DNA of 35,676 nucleotides from Pseudomonadales bacterium (GCA_022825925.1 JAJDVW010000118.1:1-35676), one strand, 5' to 3'; positions 16,200-24,907 are shown, counted from the first letter of the stretch. The notes: generated by a model from the sequence alone, not told the origin. Program-made: numbers and translations.

Positions 16200-17287
16200 G
16201 CGCGTTGTACGTGCACCTGCCCTGGTGCGTGCGCAAGTGCCCGTACTGCGACTTCAACTCGCACCCGCTGCGCACGGGACTGCCGGAGTCGGAATACCTC
16301 CGCGCATTGCTCGACGACTTTGCCCGTGAGCGGGCCCGCGCGCGGCATCCGATCCATTCGGTGTACTTCGGCGGGGGCACGCCCAGTCTCTTTTCTCCCG
16401 CCGCGTTCGCGCGGCTGCTGGAAGCGTTCGCGCTGCCGGACGCGGCGGAAGTCACGATGGAGGCGAATCCCGGGACCGTGGAAACGGCGGGGACCATCCG
16501 GGAGTACGCGAGCGCCGGCATCAACCGGGTGTCGCTCGGGGTCCAGTCGTTCGACGACGGGCGCCTGCGCGGCCTCGGTCGCATCCACGACGGCCGCGAC
16601 GCCCGGCGCGCCGCAATCGCGATCCGGGAGGCCGGGTTCTTGGAGTTCAACATCGACCTCATGTACGGCCTGCCGGGACAGACCGTCGCGGAGGCCCTCG
16701 CCGATCTCGAAGGCACCGTGTCCCTCGAACCGACGCACGTGTCCTGGTACCAGCTCACGATCGAGGCCAGGACGGAGTTCGCCCGTCGACCCCCGAAGCT
16801 GCCCGCCGCCGACGCGCTGGCGGACATCTCCGAAGCGGGACAGGCGTTTTTGGCGGAACGCGGCTACGAACGCTACGAGGTCTCGGCCTACGCCCGTCCC
16901 GGCTCCCGATGCCGCCACAACCTCAACTACTGGACCTTCGGCGACTACCTCGGCATCGGCGCCGGCGCCCACGGCAAGCTGACCGCCCCGCACGGCGTCG
17001 TCCGCACCGCCAAGGCGCGGCAGCCCAGGCTCTACCTCAAGGACCCGTCGCCCATCGACACGCCGGTGGATCCCGCGGCCCTGCCGGTGGAGTTCATGAT
17101 GAACGCCCTGCGCCTGGTCGAAGGCGTGGCCCCGTCGTGCTTCGCGGAGCGCACGGGACTGTCCGATGCGGTGATCGACGAGGTGGTGGCGGCCCTGCGG
17201 GAAGAGGGACTGATGGAACCCGACCGGCTGGCGCTCACCGAGTTCGGCTACCGGCACCTCGACACCGTCGTCGCACGCTTTCTCTGA
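16196..17287 (+). CDS. hemW: Heme chaperone HemW (radical-SAM protein)
   Basis: A 363-residue radical-SAM protein long annotated as an oxygen-independent coproporphyrinogen III oxidase, now regarded as a heme-transfer chaperone. The cluster motif is C11-VRK-C15-PY-C18 followed by DFNSH, the CxxxCxYC-D/F-N pattern of HemW rather than HemN. Downstream are VYFGGGTPSLF, VTMEANPGT and INRVSLGVQSF. It starts at GTG 16196, overlapping rdgB by 4 bases, and ends 4 bases before the convergent trmB stop, closing the plus-strand run. Confidence 0.94.
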   Translation: MSALYVHLPWCVRKCPYCDFNSHPLRTGLPESEYLRALLDDFARERARARHPIHSVYFGGGTPSLFSPAAFARLLEAFALPDAAEVTMEANPGTVETAGTIREYASAGINRVSLGVQSFDDGRLRGLGRIHDGRDARRAAIAIREAGFLEFNIDLMYGLPGQTVAEALADLEGTVSLEPTHVSWYQLTIEARTEFARRPPKLPAADALADISEAGQAFLAERGYERYEVSAYARPGSRCRHNLNYWTFGDYLGIGAGAHGKLTAPHGVVRTAKARQPRLYLKDPSPIDTPVDPAALPVEFMMNALRLVEGVAPSCFAERTGLSDAVIDEVVAALREEGLMEPDRLALTEFGYRHLDTVVARFL

Positions 17288-17291
17288 CCGT

Positions 17292-17933
17292 TCAGGCCTT
17301 CGTGTACGCGAGGTCCCGAACGGTGTGGCCGAGGGCTTGGCCACGGGACTCGAACCGCGTCACGGGCCGCTCCGACGGCCGCTTCGCGAAGGCGCCGGGC
17401 CCGCTCGCGTTGACGAGCCCCGGCTCCGCGTCCATGACCTCCAGCATCCATTCCGCATAGGGCGCCCAGTCGGTCGCGAGGAGCACCCTGCCGCCGGGTT
17501 CGAGCACCCGCGCCACTTCGGCGGCGAACGGCGGCTGCACGAGGCGCCGCTTGTGGTGTCTGGCCTTCGGCCACGGATCCGGGAAGTACACCGCGACGAG
17601 CCGGACGCTGGCGTCCGGCCAGGTCGGCAGGACGCGGCGGACATCGTCCTCGACGACCTGCACGTTGCCGATCCCCGCACGCTCGCACTGGAGGATGAGC
17701 GAGCCGATCCCCGGCTGGTACACGTCGATGCCGACGCAGGTCCAGCCCGGGTGCGCCTCCGCGAACGCCGCGAGGGCGTGGCCCATGCCGAAGCCCACCT
17801 CCAGCAGCACCGGCGGCGAGCACCCCGCCGGGTCCGCCAGCCGGTAACGGTCCGCGTGGTCGGCCAGGGCGCGCGCCTGGCCCGTGGTCAAGCGGCCCCG
17901 GCGGCGGACGTAAACCCGGGCGTCGCGCGTCAT
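17292..17933 (-). CDS. trmB: tRNA (guanine46-N7)-methyltransferase
   Basis: A 213-residue enzyme placing m7G46 in tRNA variable loops. Motif I is LLEVGFGMGHAL; the signature VYFPDPWPKARHHKRRLV, and the later TRFESRGQALGHTVRDLAY, are diagnostic of TrmB. It lies downstream of rpoH, separated by 70 bases containing a terminator-like hairpin. In Pseudomonas-like genomes it also follows hemW in this area. The ATG at 17933 fits family alignment of the N terminus. Confidence 0.95.
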   Translation of the reverse strand: MTRDARVYVRRRGRLTTGQARALADHADRYRLADPAGCSPPVLLEVGFGMGHALAAFAEAHPGWTCVGIDVYQPGIGSLILQCERAGIGNVQVVEDDVRRVLPTWPDASVRLVAVYFPDPWPKARHHKRRLVQPPFAAEVARVLEPGGRVLLATDWAPYAEWMLEVMDAEPGLVNASGPGAFAKRPSERPVTRFESRGQALGHTVRDLAYTKA

Positions 17934-17950
17934 GGGGAACCGGACAGGTC

Positions 17951-17974
17951 AAACGCCCGGCGTCGTTCCGGGCG
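17951..17974 (-). terminator. Probable intrinsic terminator after rpoH
   Basis: On the minus strand, CGCCCGG and CCGGGCG can pair as a 7-base stem with a 7-base loop, followed by TTTG. It lies 30 bases past the rpoH stop and just before trmB. The T-run is short, so termination may be partial. Confidence 0.5.
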
Positions 17975-18003
17975 CGGTCGAAGGAGTAGCGCTGGGTGCG
18001 GGA

Positions 18004-18867
18004 TCAGGCGGCGGCTTGGAGCGAGACGCGCAGCTTCTTCATCGCGTTCGCCTCGATCTGCCGGATCCGCTCCGCGGAGACGCCGTAGCGCGCGGCGAGT
18101 TCGTGCAGCGTGGACTTGCGCTCGGAGAGCCAGCGGGATCGCAGGATGTCCCGGCTGCGCTCGTCGAGCCCGTCGAGCGCATCGTGCAGCCGAGCCGTGC
18201 TCTGCTCGGCCCAGTCGTCTTCCATCACCAGCGCCGCGGGATCCGCGGACGCGTCCGCCAGGAACTGGGCCGGTGCGACCGCGGGTTCGTCGTCGTCGCC
18301 GCCGTCCACCGCCCCGTCGAAGGCCATGTCCCGGGCCGCCATGCGGCCTTCCATCTGGGTGACGACCGCCGGCTCCACGCCCAGGTCCTTCGCGACGGCC
18401 TCGACCTCGGTCCGGTTCATCCACCCGAGCCGCTTCTTGTTGCTGCGCAGATTGAAGAAGAGCTTGCGCTGGGCTTTCGTCGTGGCCACCTTGACGATGC
18501 GCCAGTTGCGCAGGATGTACTCGTGGATCTCCGCCTTGATCCAATGCACCGCGAACGACACGAGGCGCACTCCCACCTCCGGATTGAACCGCCGGACGGC
18601 CTTCATCAGCCCGACGTTGCCTTCCTGGATCAGGTCTCCCTGCGGCAGGCCGTAACCGGAATAGCTGCGGGCGAGGTGGATGACGAAACGGAGGTGCGCG
18701 AGGACCAGTTCGCGTGCGGCATCGAGGTCCTGTTCGTAGCGGAAGCGTTCGGCGAGTTCCCGTTCCTCCTCGGCGCTAAGCACGGGGAACGCGTTGACGG
18801 TCTGGATGTAGGTGTCCAGGTCGCTTCCCGGCGACAGGCTGTCGAGAGACAGTACGTTAGAGGCCAT
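18004..18867 (-). CDS. rpoH: RNA polymerase heat-shock sigma factor RpoH (sigma-32)
   Basis: A 287-residue group 3 sigma-70 family factor directing heat-shock transcription. Region 2 carries [36 protein letters not shown]. The RpoH box QRKLFFNLR (about residues 133-141), which separates sigma-32 from RpoS and RpoD, is intact. Region 4 ends with a helix-turn-helix ([20 protein letters not shown]). The start is the ATG at 18867, with GGAGG 7 bases upstream; the frame extends further to 18936 without homology. A CIRCE-like inverted repeat lies about 32 bases upstream. It follows ftsX as in other gammaproteobacteria. Confidence 0.96.
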   Translation of the reverse strand: MASNVLSLDSLSPGSDLDTYIQTVNAFPVLSAEEERELAERFRYEQDLDAARELVLAHLRFVIHLARSYSGYGLPQGDLIQEGNVGLMKAVRRFNPEVGVRLVSFAVHWIKAEIHEYILRNWRIVKVATTKAQRKLFFNLRSNKKRLGWMNRTEVEAVAKDLGVEPAVVTQMEGRMAARDMAFDGAVDGGDDDEPAVAPAQFLADASADPAALVMEDDWAEQSTARLHDALDGLDERSRDILRSRWLSERKSTLHELAARYGVSAERIRQIEANAMKKLRVSLQAAA

Positions 18868-18899
18868 TTCGATACCTCCGGTAACACCTGGCCCGAATC

Positions 18900-18926
18900 C
18901 TAGCACTCTCCGGTCGCAAGTGCTAA
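18900..18926 (-). promoter_or_regulatory. CIRCE-like element (HrcA operator) upstream of rpoH
   Basis: Read on the minus strand the site is TTAGCACTT, nine bases, then GAGTGCTAG. The CIRCE consensus is TTAGCACTC-N9-GAGTGCTAA, so 16 of 18 arm bases match and the spacer is exactly nine. It ends 32 bases before the rpoH ATG, the usual position for HrcA repression. A TTAGCA hexamer and TAGGAT, 18 bases apart, overlap the element and could be the promoter being repressed. Confidence 0.75.
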
Positions 18927-18964
18927 TCCATCCCACCCGTGCGGCCGCCCCTCGACGCCATGCC

Positions 18965-19921
18965 TCAGACCGGTTCGAGGCCGCGCAGCCGCTGCCTGGA
19001 AGCGACCATCGCGCCGCACACGCCGAGCAACGCGCCGACTCCCAGCAGCGCTCCTGCGAATATGTGGTCGAGCCCGGTCAATTCCAAGTCCTGCCCGTAA
19101 CCCTCGAGCAGCGTCCTCAAGGGCGCCTCGAGGGCGAGCAGGGCAGCGGCGTTCAGCACCGCGGCGAGCACGCCGCCGCCCACGCCGTAGATGATCCCGA
19201 GGTACAGGAACGGCCGCCGCACGAAGGCGTCCGTGCCTCCCACCAGTTTCTGCACCCTGAGTTCTGGGAGCCGGGACTCGATGGCGAGGCGTACCGAGGA
19301 GAGCGTGACCAGGGCCGCCCCGAGGCCGAAGAGCCCCGCGAGCATCCAACCCAGGCGCTCGACGGCCGCCGCGATGGCCGCGAGGCGTTCGAGCCAGGTC
19401 GTCTCGATGACGACTTCCTCGACGGCCTCGTCGGCGCTTGCCTCGCCCGCCAGTCTCGAGACGGTCGCGGACGAGACGCCCTCCGCCAGGCTGACCCGGA
19501 CACTCGCCGGCAACGGGTTATCCTCGAGCAGGTCGAGCGCATCCGAAACCTCGGCATGGCCCCGGAACTCCTCGAGGGCCTCCTCGGGCGTGACGACCCG
19601 GACGCGTTCGATTTCCTCCATCGCCTCGAGGCGCGCGGCGAGCGCCTGCGCACCCGCCGAACCGGAGCCGGGCTCGAAGTACACCGAGAGCCCGACCCGC
19701 CCCTCCCAGCGATCCATCGCGCCCGTGAGGTTCCGTTCGATGAGGTACAGGCCCCCCGGCAGCGCCAGCGCGATGCCGATGAGCAACCAGATGACCAGGC
19801 TGGCCCCCACCCGGGAACTGACGAAGTAGAAACTCTCGCCGGCGACGCGCACGTGGTCACGCACGGTCGCGAACGCCGGCCGGGTATGGGCGGGCCACGG
19901 ATCCGCTTGCCTAGCCCGCAT
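18965..19921 (-). CDS. ftsX: Cell division protein FtsX
   Basis: A 318-residue inner-membrane partner of FtsE. Together they form an ABC-type complex at the divisome that activates septal cell-wall hydrolases in the periplasm. The topology is visible: a cytoplasmic N terminus, a first membrane segment around residues 42-61, a large periplasmic domain (about 75-175) and three more membrane segments towards the C terminus (about 190-210, 235-262 and 283-305). The segment [25 protein letters not shown] is the conserved cytoplasmic coupling region. It starts 3 bases after the ftsE stop. Confidence 0.94.
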   Translation of the reverse strand: MRARQADPWPAHTRPAFATVRDHVRVAGESFYFVSSRVGASLVIWLLIGIALALPGGLYLIERNLTGAMDRWEGRVGLSVYFEPGSGSAGAQALAARLEAMEEIERVRVVTPEEALEEFRGHAEVSDALDLLEDNPLPASVRVSLAEGVSSATVSRLAGEASADEAVEEVVIETTWLERLAAIAAAVERLGWMLAGLFGLGAALVTLSSVRLAIESRLPELRVQKLVGGTDAFVRRPFLYLGIIYGVGGGVLAAVLNAAALLALEAPLRTLLEGYGQDLELTGLDHIFAGALLGVGALLGVCGAMVASRQRLRGLEPV

Positions 19922-19924
19922 TTC

Positions 19925-20617
19925 TCACCAGGGGCTGCGATGATCGGCGCCCTCGCCCTCGCCCGCCAGCGTGCCGTGGTCCAGCTCGATGACGCGCATG
20001 CCGAGCGACTCGATGAGCCCGTGATCGTGACTGGCGACGATCACCGTCGTGCCGACCCGATGGAAGTCCAGGAAGAGCCGCATGACGTCCCGCGAGAGGT
20101 GCGGGTCCAGGTTGCCCGTCGGCTCGTCGGCGAGCAGTACCTTCGGACGGTTGACGACGGCCCGGGCGATGCCGACCCGCTGGCGTTCCCCGGCGGAGAG
20201 GAACACCGGCAGGTAGGCCTCCTGCTCGAGCAGTCCCACCCGCTCCAGGGCCGGCCGCACGCGCCGCCCGATGTCGCGTTTCCCCACGCCCGTGACCCGG
20301 AGGGGCAGCGCCACGTTCTCGAACACGGTGCGGTGCATCAGGAGGTGCGCGTCCTGGAACACCGCCCCCAGGTGCTGGCGGTATCGCGGTAGCCGCCGGC
20401 GCGACAGCTTGCCGATGTCCACGCCGTTGACGACGACCTGGCCGCGGGTCGGGGACTCGATCCCGAGCAGGAGCCTCAGGAACGTGGTCTTCCCAGCGCC
20501 CGAGTGGCCCCGGATGAAGGCCATGGTGCCCTCGTCCACTTCGACGGTGACGTTCTTCAGCGCCTCGTGGCCGTTCGCAAAACGCTTGGTGACGTTGCGG
20601 AAGGCGACGCTACCCAT
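19925..20617 (-). CDS. ftsE: Cell division ATP-binding protein FtsE
   Basis: A 230-residue ABC ATPase. Walker A GHSGAGKTT is at residues 37-45, the Q-loop in AVFQDAHLL near 88, the signature at 140-144 and Walker B LLADEP at 161-166. The signature reads LSAGE where the family consensus is LSGGE; this single substitution is unusual and worth checking, although A is tolerated in some ABC proteins. The start at ATG 20617 overlaps the end of ftsY by 8 bases; an upstream in-frame start would lie inside ftsY. Confidence 0.94.
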   Translation of the reverse strand: MGSVAFRNVTKRFANGHEALKNVTVEVDEGTMAFIRGHSGAGKTTFLRLLLGIESPTRGQVVVNGVDIGKLSRRRLPRYRQHLGAVFQDAHLLMHRTVFENVALPLRVTGVGKRDIGRRVRPALERVGLLEQEAYLPVFLSAGERQRVGIARAVVNRPKVLLADEPTGNLDPHLSRDVMRLFLDFHRVGTTVIVASHDHGLIESLGMRVIELDHGTLAGEGEGADHRSPW

Positions 20618-21623
20618 GGCCTTCTTCAGCGAGCAACGCCCCGACGAACTCCCGGGCATCGAAGGGGCGCAGGTCGTCCACCCCCTCGCCCACGCCGATG
20701 AAGTACACCGGCAGCGGCGTCGGACGGTCCCGCAGCGCCGCCGCGATCGCGAACAGGACCCCGGCGCGCGCCGAGCCGTCGAGCTTGGCGACGATCAGCC
20801 CGGTAAGCCCGACCGCATCGTCGAACTCGGCGACCTGGCGCACGGCGTTCTGTCCGGTCCCGGCATCGAGCACCAGGATCGCCTCGTGGGGCGCCTCCGG
20901 GTCGAACCGCGCGACCACGCGCCGGATCTTGCGCAGCTCGTCCATCAGGTTCCGCTTCGCCTGCAACCGGCCCGCGGTGTCCGCGAGCACGACATCGACG
21001 CTCCGCGCACGCGCCGCCTCCATGGCGTCGTGGATCACCGAGGCGCTGTCCGCGCCCTGCCCCTGCGCGATCACCGCGGCGTCGTTGCGCCGGCCCCACT
21101 CCTCGAGCTGCTCCACCGCCGCCGCGCGGAACGTGTCGCCGGCGGCGAACACGACCGAGCGGCCCTCGGCGCGCAGCTGCCGGGCCAGCTTCCCGATCGT
21201 CGTGGTCTTGCCGGCGCCGTTCACGCCCACCATCAGGACGACGAACGGCCGGTGCCGGGCGCGTACCGCGAACCGCTGCTCCATCGGGGCGAGCATCTCC
21301 TCGAGTTCCCGGCGGAGCGCGGCGCGCAGGGCCGCGACGTCCGAGAGTTCGCGCCGCGAGACCCGCTTCTTGAGCGCGTCCATGATGCCTTCGGTGGCCT
21401 CGACCCCGGCATCCGTGACCAGCAACGCCGTCTCGAGCGCCTCGAGCACCTCGTCGTCGAGCACCCGTTCCCCGAGGAGGAGGTCTCCGAGGCCCGACGC
21501 CAGCCGGGCCCGGGTCTTGCCGAGCCGCTCGGAAAGCCGCCCGAGCAGGCCGCGTTCGCTCCGGCCGCCGTCGCCGGCTTCCCGCTTCCCTTTCCGCGCA
21601 GCCTCGGCGACCATGCAACCCAC
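20610..21623 (-). CDS. ftsY: Signal recognition particle receptor FtsY
   Basis: A 337-residue SRP GTPase that docks ribosome-SRP complexes at the membrane. The G1 loop is GVNGAGKTT (133-141), with [14 protein letters not shown], the DTAGRLQ motif, and [11 protein letters not shown] as G4 and G5. The acidic A domain is short compared with the roughly 497-residue E. coli protein; the first 50 residues are basic rather than acidic. The start is either GTG at 21623 or ATG at 21614 (residue 4); I cannot decide between them. It is divergent from rsmD with almost no intergenic space. Confidence 0.94.
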   Translation of the reverse strand: MGCMVAEAARKGKREAGDGGRSERGLLGRLSERLGKTRARLASGLGDLLLGERVLDDEVLEALETALLVTDAGVEATEGIMDALKKRVSRRELSDVAALRAALRRELEEMLAPMEQRFAVRARHRPFVVLMVGVNGAGKTTTIGKLARQLRAEGRSVVFAAGDTFRAAAVEQLEEWGRRNDAAVIAQGQGADSASVIHDAMEAARARSVDVVLADTAGRLQAKRNLMDELRKIRRVVARFDPEAPHEAILVLDAGTGQNAVRQVAEFDDAVGLTGLIVAKLDGSARAGVLFAIAAALRDRPTPLPVYFIGVGEGVDDLRPFDAREFVGALLAEEGHG

Positions 21624-21644
21624 CCCGTGGAACTACCGTTACCG

Positions 21645-22334
21645 GTGCCCATCGCTCAACGAAACAGACCCGTCGCCGGACGCATCGGCGGTCGCGCCGG
21701 CAGACGCGGCGACGGGCGCATCCGCATTATCGGCGGTAAGTGGAAGGGACGGAAGCTCGACGTCCCGGACCGGCCGGGCCTGCGTCCCACCATGGCCCGC
21801 GTCCGGGAGACGCTGTTCTCCTGGCTCGGGCCCGACATCGTCGACCGCCGCGTCCTGGACCTGTTCGCCGGCACGGGGGCGCTCTCGTTCGAGGCGCTGT
21901 CCCGCGGCGCGGCGTCCGCGACCCTCGTCGAGCAGGACCGGGCCGCCGCCGGCGTCCTGCGGGCCGCCGCCACGCGGCTGGGCGGCAACAGCCGCGGCAA
22001 ATGCCGCATCCACGTGGCGTCCGCGCCCCGCTGGGTGCGGCGACGGCGGGAGTGGCCATGGGACCTCGTGTTCGTCGACCCACCGTTCGGCACGCGCCTG
22101 GGCGCCGAGACGCTGGCGCTGCTCAGGGGACGCAACGTCCTGGTGTATTTCGAAGAGGGGGACGCCGGCACGCACGGCGCCCGCGACTCGGACACGGAGG
22201 ACCTGCCGGGTTGGGAGACGCTGCGGGAGTCCCGGGCCGGGGCGTGCCGGTTTCGCCTGCTCCGGCCGGCCGGAAGCGGCGCCGATTGGCTCCGGCTTCG
22301 GGGCGCTGCTACTATCGCGCCGCAGCGCGTTTGA
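21645..22334 (+). CDS. rsmD: 16S rRNA (guanine966-N2)-methyltransferase RsmD
   Basis: About 229 residues. The family opening IRIIGGKWKGRKLDVPD..GLRPTMARVRETLFSWL begins near residue 28, motif I is DLFAGTGALSFEALSRGA, and the catalytic motif is FVDPPFG. It methylates G966 of 16S rRNA in the 30S subunit. The only possible starts in frame upstream of the conserved part are GTG codons at 21645 and 21627; I list the first. Either gives an N-terminal arginine-rich extension compared with the usual 190-200 residues. It is followed by coaD after 9 bases. Confidence 0.9.
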   Translation: MPIAQRNRPVAGRIGGRAGRRGDGRIRIIGGKWKGRKLDVPDRPGLRPTMARVRETLFSWLGPDIVDRRVLDLFAGTGALSFEALSRGAASATLVEQDRAAAGVLRAAATRLGGNSRGKCRIHVASAPRWVRRRREWPWDLVFVDPPFGTRLGAETLALLRGRNVLVYFEEGDAGTHGARDSDTEDLPGWETLRESRAGACRFRLLRPAGSGADWLRLRGAATIAPQRV

Positions 22335-22343
22335 GGGACTCCC

Positions 22344-22820
22344 ATGCGGGTGGTCTATCCCGGCAGCTTCAACCCCATCACCAACGGGCACACCGACCTG
22401 GTGAAGCGGGCGCTCGGCATTTTCGACGGCGTCACCGTCGCCATCGGCACTTCCGCGCAGAAAGACCCGGCGACCTACCTCAACGACCGCATCGAACTCT
22501 GCCGCACCGTCCTCGCGGAGTTCGGCGACCGGGTTGAGGTCGAGGGCTTCAACACGCTGCTCGTCGACTACGTCCGCACGAAGGGCACGAACTTCATCCT
22601 GCGCGGCCTGCGGACGGTCACGGACTTCGAGTACGAGTTCCAGATGGCGGAAATGAACCGCGCCATGGACCACGGCATCGAGTACGTGTTCCTGCCCACG
22701 TCGCTGTCGTGTTCTTTCGTCTCGTCGTCGCTGGTGCGCGAGATCGCCCTGCTCGACGGCGACATCTCGGAGTTCGTGCATCCCGCGGTCGTGGAGTACT
22801 ACCGCGCGGGCAAGACCTGA
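22344..22820 (+). CDS. coaD: Phosphopantetheine adenylyltransferase
   Basis: A 158-residue hexameric nucleotidyltransferase making dephospho-CoA from 4'-phosphopantetheine and ATP, the penultimate step of CoA synthesis. The nucleotide-binding motif is SFNPITNGHTD near the N terminus (the T/HxGH site), with LRGLRTVTDFEYEFQMA in the middle and FVSSSLVREIA towards the end. It follows rsmD with a GAGGGA ribosome site. Together with coaBC further along, two CoA steps are encoded in this window. Confidence 0.97.
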   Translation: MRVVYPGSFNPITNGHTDLVKRALGIFDGVTVAIGTSAQKDPATYLNDRIELCRTVLAEFGDRVEVEGFNTLLVDYVRTKGTNFILRGLRTVTDFEYEFQMAEMNRAMDHGIEYVFLPTSLSCSFVSSSLVREIALLDGDISEFVHPAVVEYYRAGKT

Positions 22821-22836
22821 GCCTGCCGCGGTCCGT

Positions 22837-23646
22837 TCAACCCTGGCAGCGCGGACAGTAGACCGTGCCGCGCTGGCCGAGGCGAATGCCCTTGAGGAGC
22901 GTCCCGCACACGCGGCAGGGCCTGTCCTCGCGGCCGTAGACGAACAGCTCGTTCCGGAAGTAGCCGGGTGCGCCGTCGCTGCCCACGTAGTCGCGCAGGG
23001 TCGTGCCGCCAAGGTCGATCGCGGCCATCAGCGTCTCCCGGACCGCCTCCGCCAAGGCACCATACCGCGCCCGCGTCACCCGCCCGGCCGCGGTGCGCGG
23101 CCGTACTCCCGCCTTGAACAGCGCTTCGTTCGCGTAGATGTTCCCGACGCCGACGACGACGCGGGCATCCATCAGGTAGTTCTTGACGGCGACCCGCCGC
23201 TTGCGGGAGCCGTCGAACAGGTACGACCCGCCGAAGGCGTCGGACAGGGGTTCGACGCCGAGTCCCCGGAGCAGCCAGTGGTCCTGCCAGGCACCGGGTT
23301 GCCAGTGGAGACTCCCGAAGCGCCGGGGATCGGTGAGACGCAGCGCCATGCCGTCGCCGAGCACGATGTCCACATGGTCGTGCTTTTCGGAGGGCGCGTT
23401 GCCGGATACGACGCGCAGGCGCCCGGACATGCCGAGATGGAGGATCAGCGCCCCGGTTTCGAGGTGCAGGAGGAGGTACTTGGCGCGGCGGGAGATACGC
23501 ACCACGCGTTGGCCGGCAACCGTATCCGGCACCTCGACGGGCCAGCGCAGGCGCGGCTCGCGGACCGTCAGCGCCGCCACGCGCTGGCCGAGGACGGCCG
23601 GCGCGACCCCCCGGAGGGTCGTCTCCACCTCGGGGAGTTCGGGCAT
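22837..23646 (-). CDS. mutM: Formamidopyrimidine-DNA glycosylase (MutM/Fpg)
   Basis: A 269-residue base-excision repair enzyme removing 8-oxoguanine. The catalytic P2 and E3 are in MPELPEVET, the beta-hairpin lysine region is LHLGMSGRL, the helix-two-turn-helix contains [11 protein letters not shown], and a C-terminal zinc finger CxxC..CxxC (CRVC...CPRC) is intact. It is the last gene of the rpmB-rpmG-mutM run, as in E. coli. Three 9-base repeats lie in its 65-base leader. Confidence 0.96.
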   Translation of the reverse strand: MPELPEVETTLRGVAPAVLGQRVAALTVREPRLRWPVEVPDTVAGQRVVRISRRAKYLLLHLETGALILHLGMSGRLRVVSGNAPSEKHDHVDIVLGDGMALRLTDPRRFGSLHWQPGAWQDHWLLRGLGVEPLSDAFGGSYLFDGSRKRRVAVKNYLMDARVVVGVGNIYANEALFKAGVRPRTAAGRVTRARYGALAEAVRETLMAAIDLGGTTLRDYVGSDGAPGYFRNELFVYGREDRPCRVCGTLLKGIRLGQRGTVYCPRCQG

Positions 23647-23673
23647 GCGGGGGAACCGGCCGGGCGCAGGGTC

Positions 23674-23700
23674 GCGCTATTCGCGCTATTCGGCCTATTC
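23674..23700. repeat. Three 9-base direct repeats between rpmG and mutM
   Basis: GCGCTATTC, GCGCTATTC and GGCCTATTC follow one another without spacer. They are upstream of mutM on its coding strand. The role is unknown; they may be simple slippage or an iterated binding site. Confidence 0.55.
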
Positions 23701-23711
23701 GCCCTGCACGG

Positions 23712-23867
23712 TCACTTGATCTTCGCTTCCTTGTAGATCACGTGCCTGCGGACGACCGGGTCGTACTTGCGGAACTCCAGCTTGTCCGGCGTGTTCCGCT
23801 TGTTCTTGTCGGTCGTGTAGAAGTGGCCCGTGCCCGCCGTCGATTCCAGCTTGATCTTTTCACGCAT
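23712..23867 (-). CDS. rpmG: 50S ribosomal protein L33
   Basis: A 51-residue ribosomal protein too short for ordinary gene-length thresholds. The translation opens [19 protein letters not shown] and continues [20 protein letters not shown], ending in KEAKIK, a standard L33 of the cysteine-free type. It begins 3 bases after the rpmB stop, in the rpmB-rpmG pair. The lack of zinc-binding CxxC pairs means it does not need zinc. Confidence 0.96.
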   Translation of the reverse strand: MREKIKLESTAGTGHFYTTDKNKRNTPDKLEFRKYDPVVRRHVIYKEAKIK

Positions 23868-23870
23868 GGC

Positions 23871-24107
23871 TCACACCTTCTCGCCGCGCTTGCGCATGTA
23901 CGCCAGCACGGTCTCTATGCCCTTCTTGTCGATCAGGCGCATCCCCGCCGCCGACACCCGCAGGCGGACGAACCGCTTCTCGCTCTCGATCCAGAACCGG
24001 TGATAGTGCAGGTTCGGCTTGAACCGGCGGCGGGTCTTGTTCTCCGCGTGGGAACGGTGGTTCCCGCTCATCGGCCGCTTGCCGGTGACTTGGCAGACCT
24101 GGGACAT
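23871..24107 (-). CDS. rpmB: 50S ribosomal protein L28
   Basis: A 78-residue ribosomal protein opening [20 protein letters not shown], with [17 protein letters not shown] and [18 protein letters not shown]. Length and sequence are ordinary for the proteobacterial form. It lacks the paired CxxC zinc motifs, consistent with the zinc-free L33 next door. The ATG at 24107 was chosen because the longer frame to 24206 crosses the promoter. Confidence 0.96.
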   Translation of the reverse strand: MSQVCQVTGKRPMSGNHRSHAENKTRRRFKPNLHYHRFWIESEKRFVRLRVSAAGMRLIDKKGIETVLAYMRKRGEKV

Positions 24108-24137
24108 GGTCGGGTCGCTTGAGGACGAGGGCGGCGA

Positions 24138-24167
24138 TTTATAGCAGAGTGGAGCGTGAGGCGGCAA
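24138..24167 (-). promoter_or_regulatory. Sigma-70-type promoter of rpmB-rpmG
   Basis: On the minus strand TTGCCG and TATAAA are separated by 18 bases. The -10 stands out in GC-rich surroundings and lies about 30 bases before the rpmB start. Just upstream, GCACGGCGCCGCG occurs twice in direct repeat (24171-24198). Confidence 0.65.
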
Positions 24168-24334
24168 CCGGCACGGCGCCGCGTGCACGGCGCCGCGGCG
24201 TCGCACGGCAACGCCGGCCGAAAGCTCACATCGACCAGGGCGTTCTTCCCCTTTTCGACCGCCTCCGCGGGCCGTTCAATGGGCACATTCCAAATGGACG
24301 TGCCGGGAAGGAGACCCTAGACTTGCAACCTGCG

Positions 24335-24859
24335 ATGGACACATCTCAAGACCCGATCACGCGAGCGGACTTTGAGGAGTTCGGCGCACTGCTGCGCACC
24401 GAGATCCAGCAGTCCGCCCAGGCGCTGCGCGCCGAGATCCAGCAATCCAACCAGGCGTTGCGCGCCGAGATCGAGCAATCCGCCCAAGTGTTGCGCGCCG
24501 ACATCCGCGTCGACATCGAACGGTCCGCCCGTGAACTGCGCACCGAATTCAGTCACCTCGACCGGACGGTCGCGGGCATCGGTGGAGAGCTGCGCATGTT
24601 CAAGTGGAGTATGGGCGTAGCCTTGCTCGCCGTCCTCGGCGGCCTCGGTTTTCTCTACCAGGGCCTGACAGACCTCCGCGCGGACATGCACCGCGGGGAG
24701 ACCGCGTTGCGCGAGGAGATCAGGGACTTGGGCGAGCGCACGGCCCGGCTCGAGGAAGGCCAACGCCACATCCACCAGCGCCTGGCCGAGCTGATCGAGC
24801 TGGCCAACGCACGCGCGCTGCCGCCAGACGCCGGCGGGGCATCCGGCAGCCCGTCCTGA
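24335..24859 (+). CDS. Small coiled-coil protein with a central membrane segment
   Basis: A 174-residue protein not assigned to a named family. Residues 21-70 are an 11-residue repeat array (LRTEIQQSAQA, LRAEIQQSNQA, LRAEIEQSAQV, then LRADI), which should form a right-handed or hendecad coiled coil. Residues 91-110 are a single hydrophobic membrane segment, and 115-160 a second coiled coil rich in E, R and L. The layout recalls DUF1640-like and other tail-anchored coiled-coil proteins, but I cannot confirm that. The ATG at 24335 follows a GGGAAGGAGA stretch about 25 bases upstream, which is rather far. It is convergent with radC. Confidence 0.7.
   Translation: MDTSQDPITRADFEEFGALLRTEIQQSAQALRAEIQQSNQALRAEIEQSAQVLRADIRVDIERSARELRTEFSHLDRTVAGIGGELRMFKWSMGVALLAVLGGLGFLYQGLTDLRADMHRGETALREEIRDLGERTARLEEGQRHIHQRLAELIELANARALPPDAGGASGSPS
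24392..24490 (+). repeat. Three 33-base tandem repeats inside the coiled-coil gene
   Basis: Units start at 24392, 24425 and 24458 and differ at only a few positions. Each encodes one 11-residue coiled-coil period. A fourth, diverged unit follows. The array could change in length by slippage without breaking the frame. Confidence 0.8.
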
Positions 24860-24907
24860 GCTCCGGGCCCCCGCGGCTCGCCCCCGGGGCCGGCGCGGCG
24901 TCAGGCG

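Noticed and set aside
24860..24907. GC-rich inverted repeat between the coiled-coil gene and radC as a terminator
   Set aside because: Arms pair only as 4 bases, a mismatch and 3 bases, with no T-run; not convincing.
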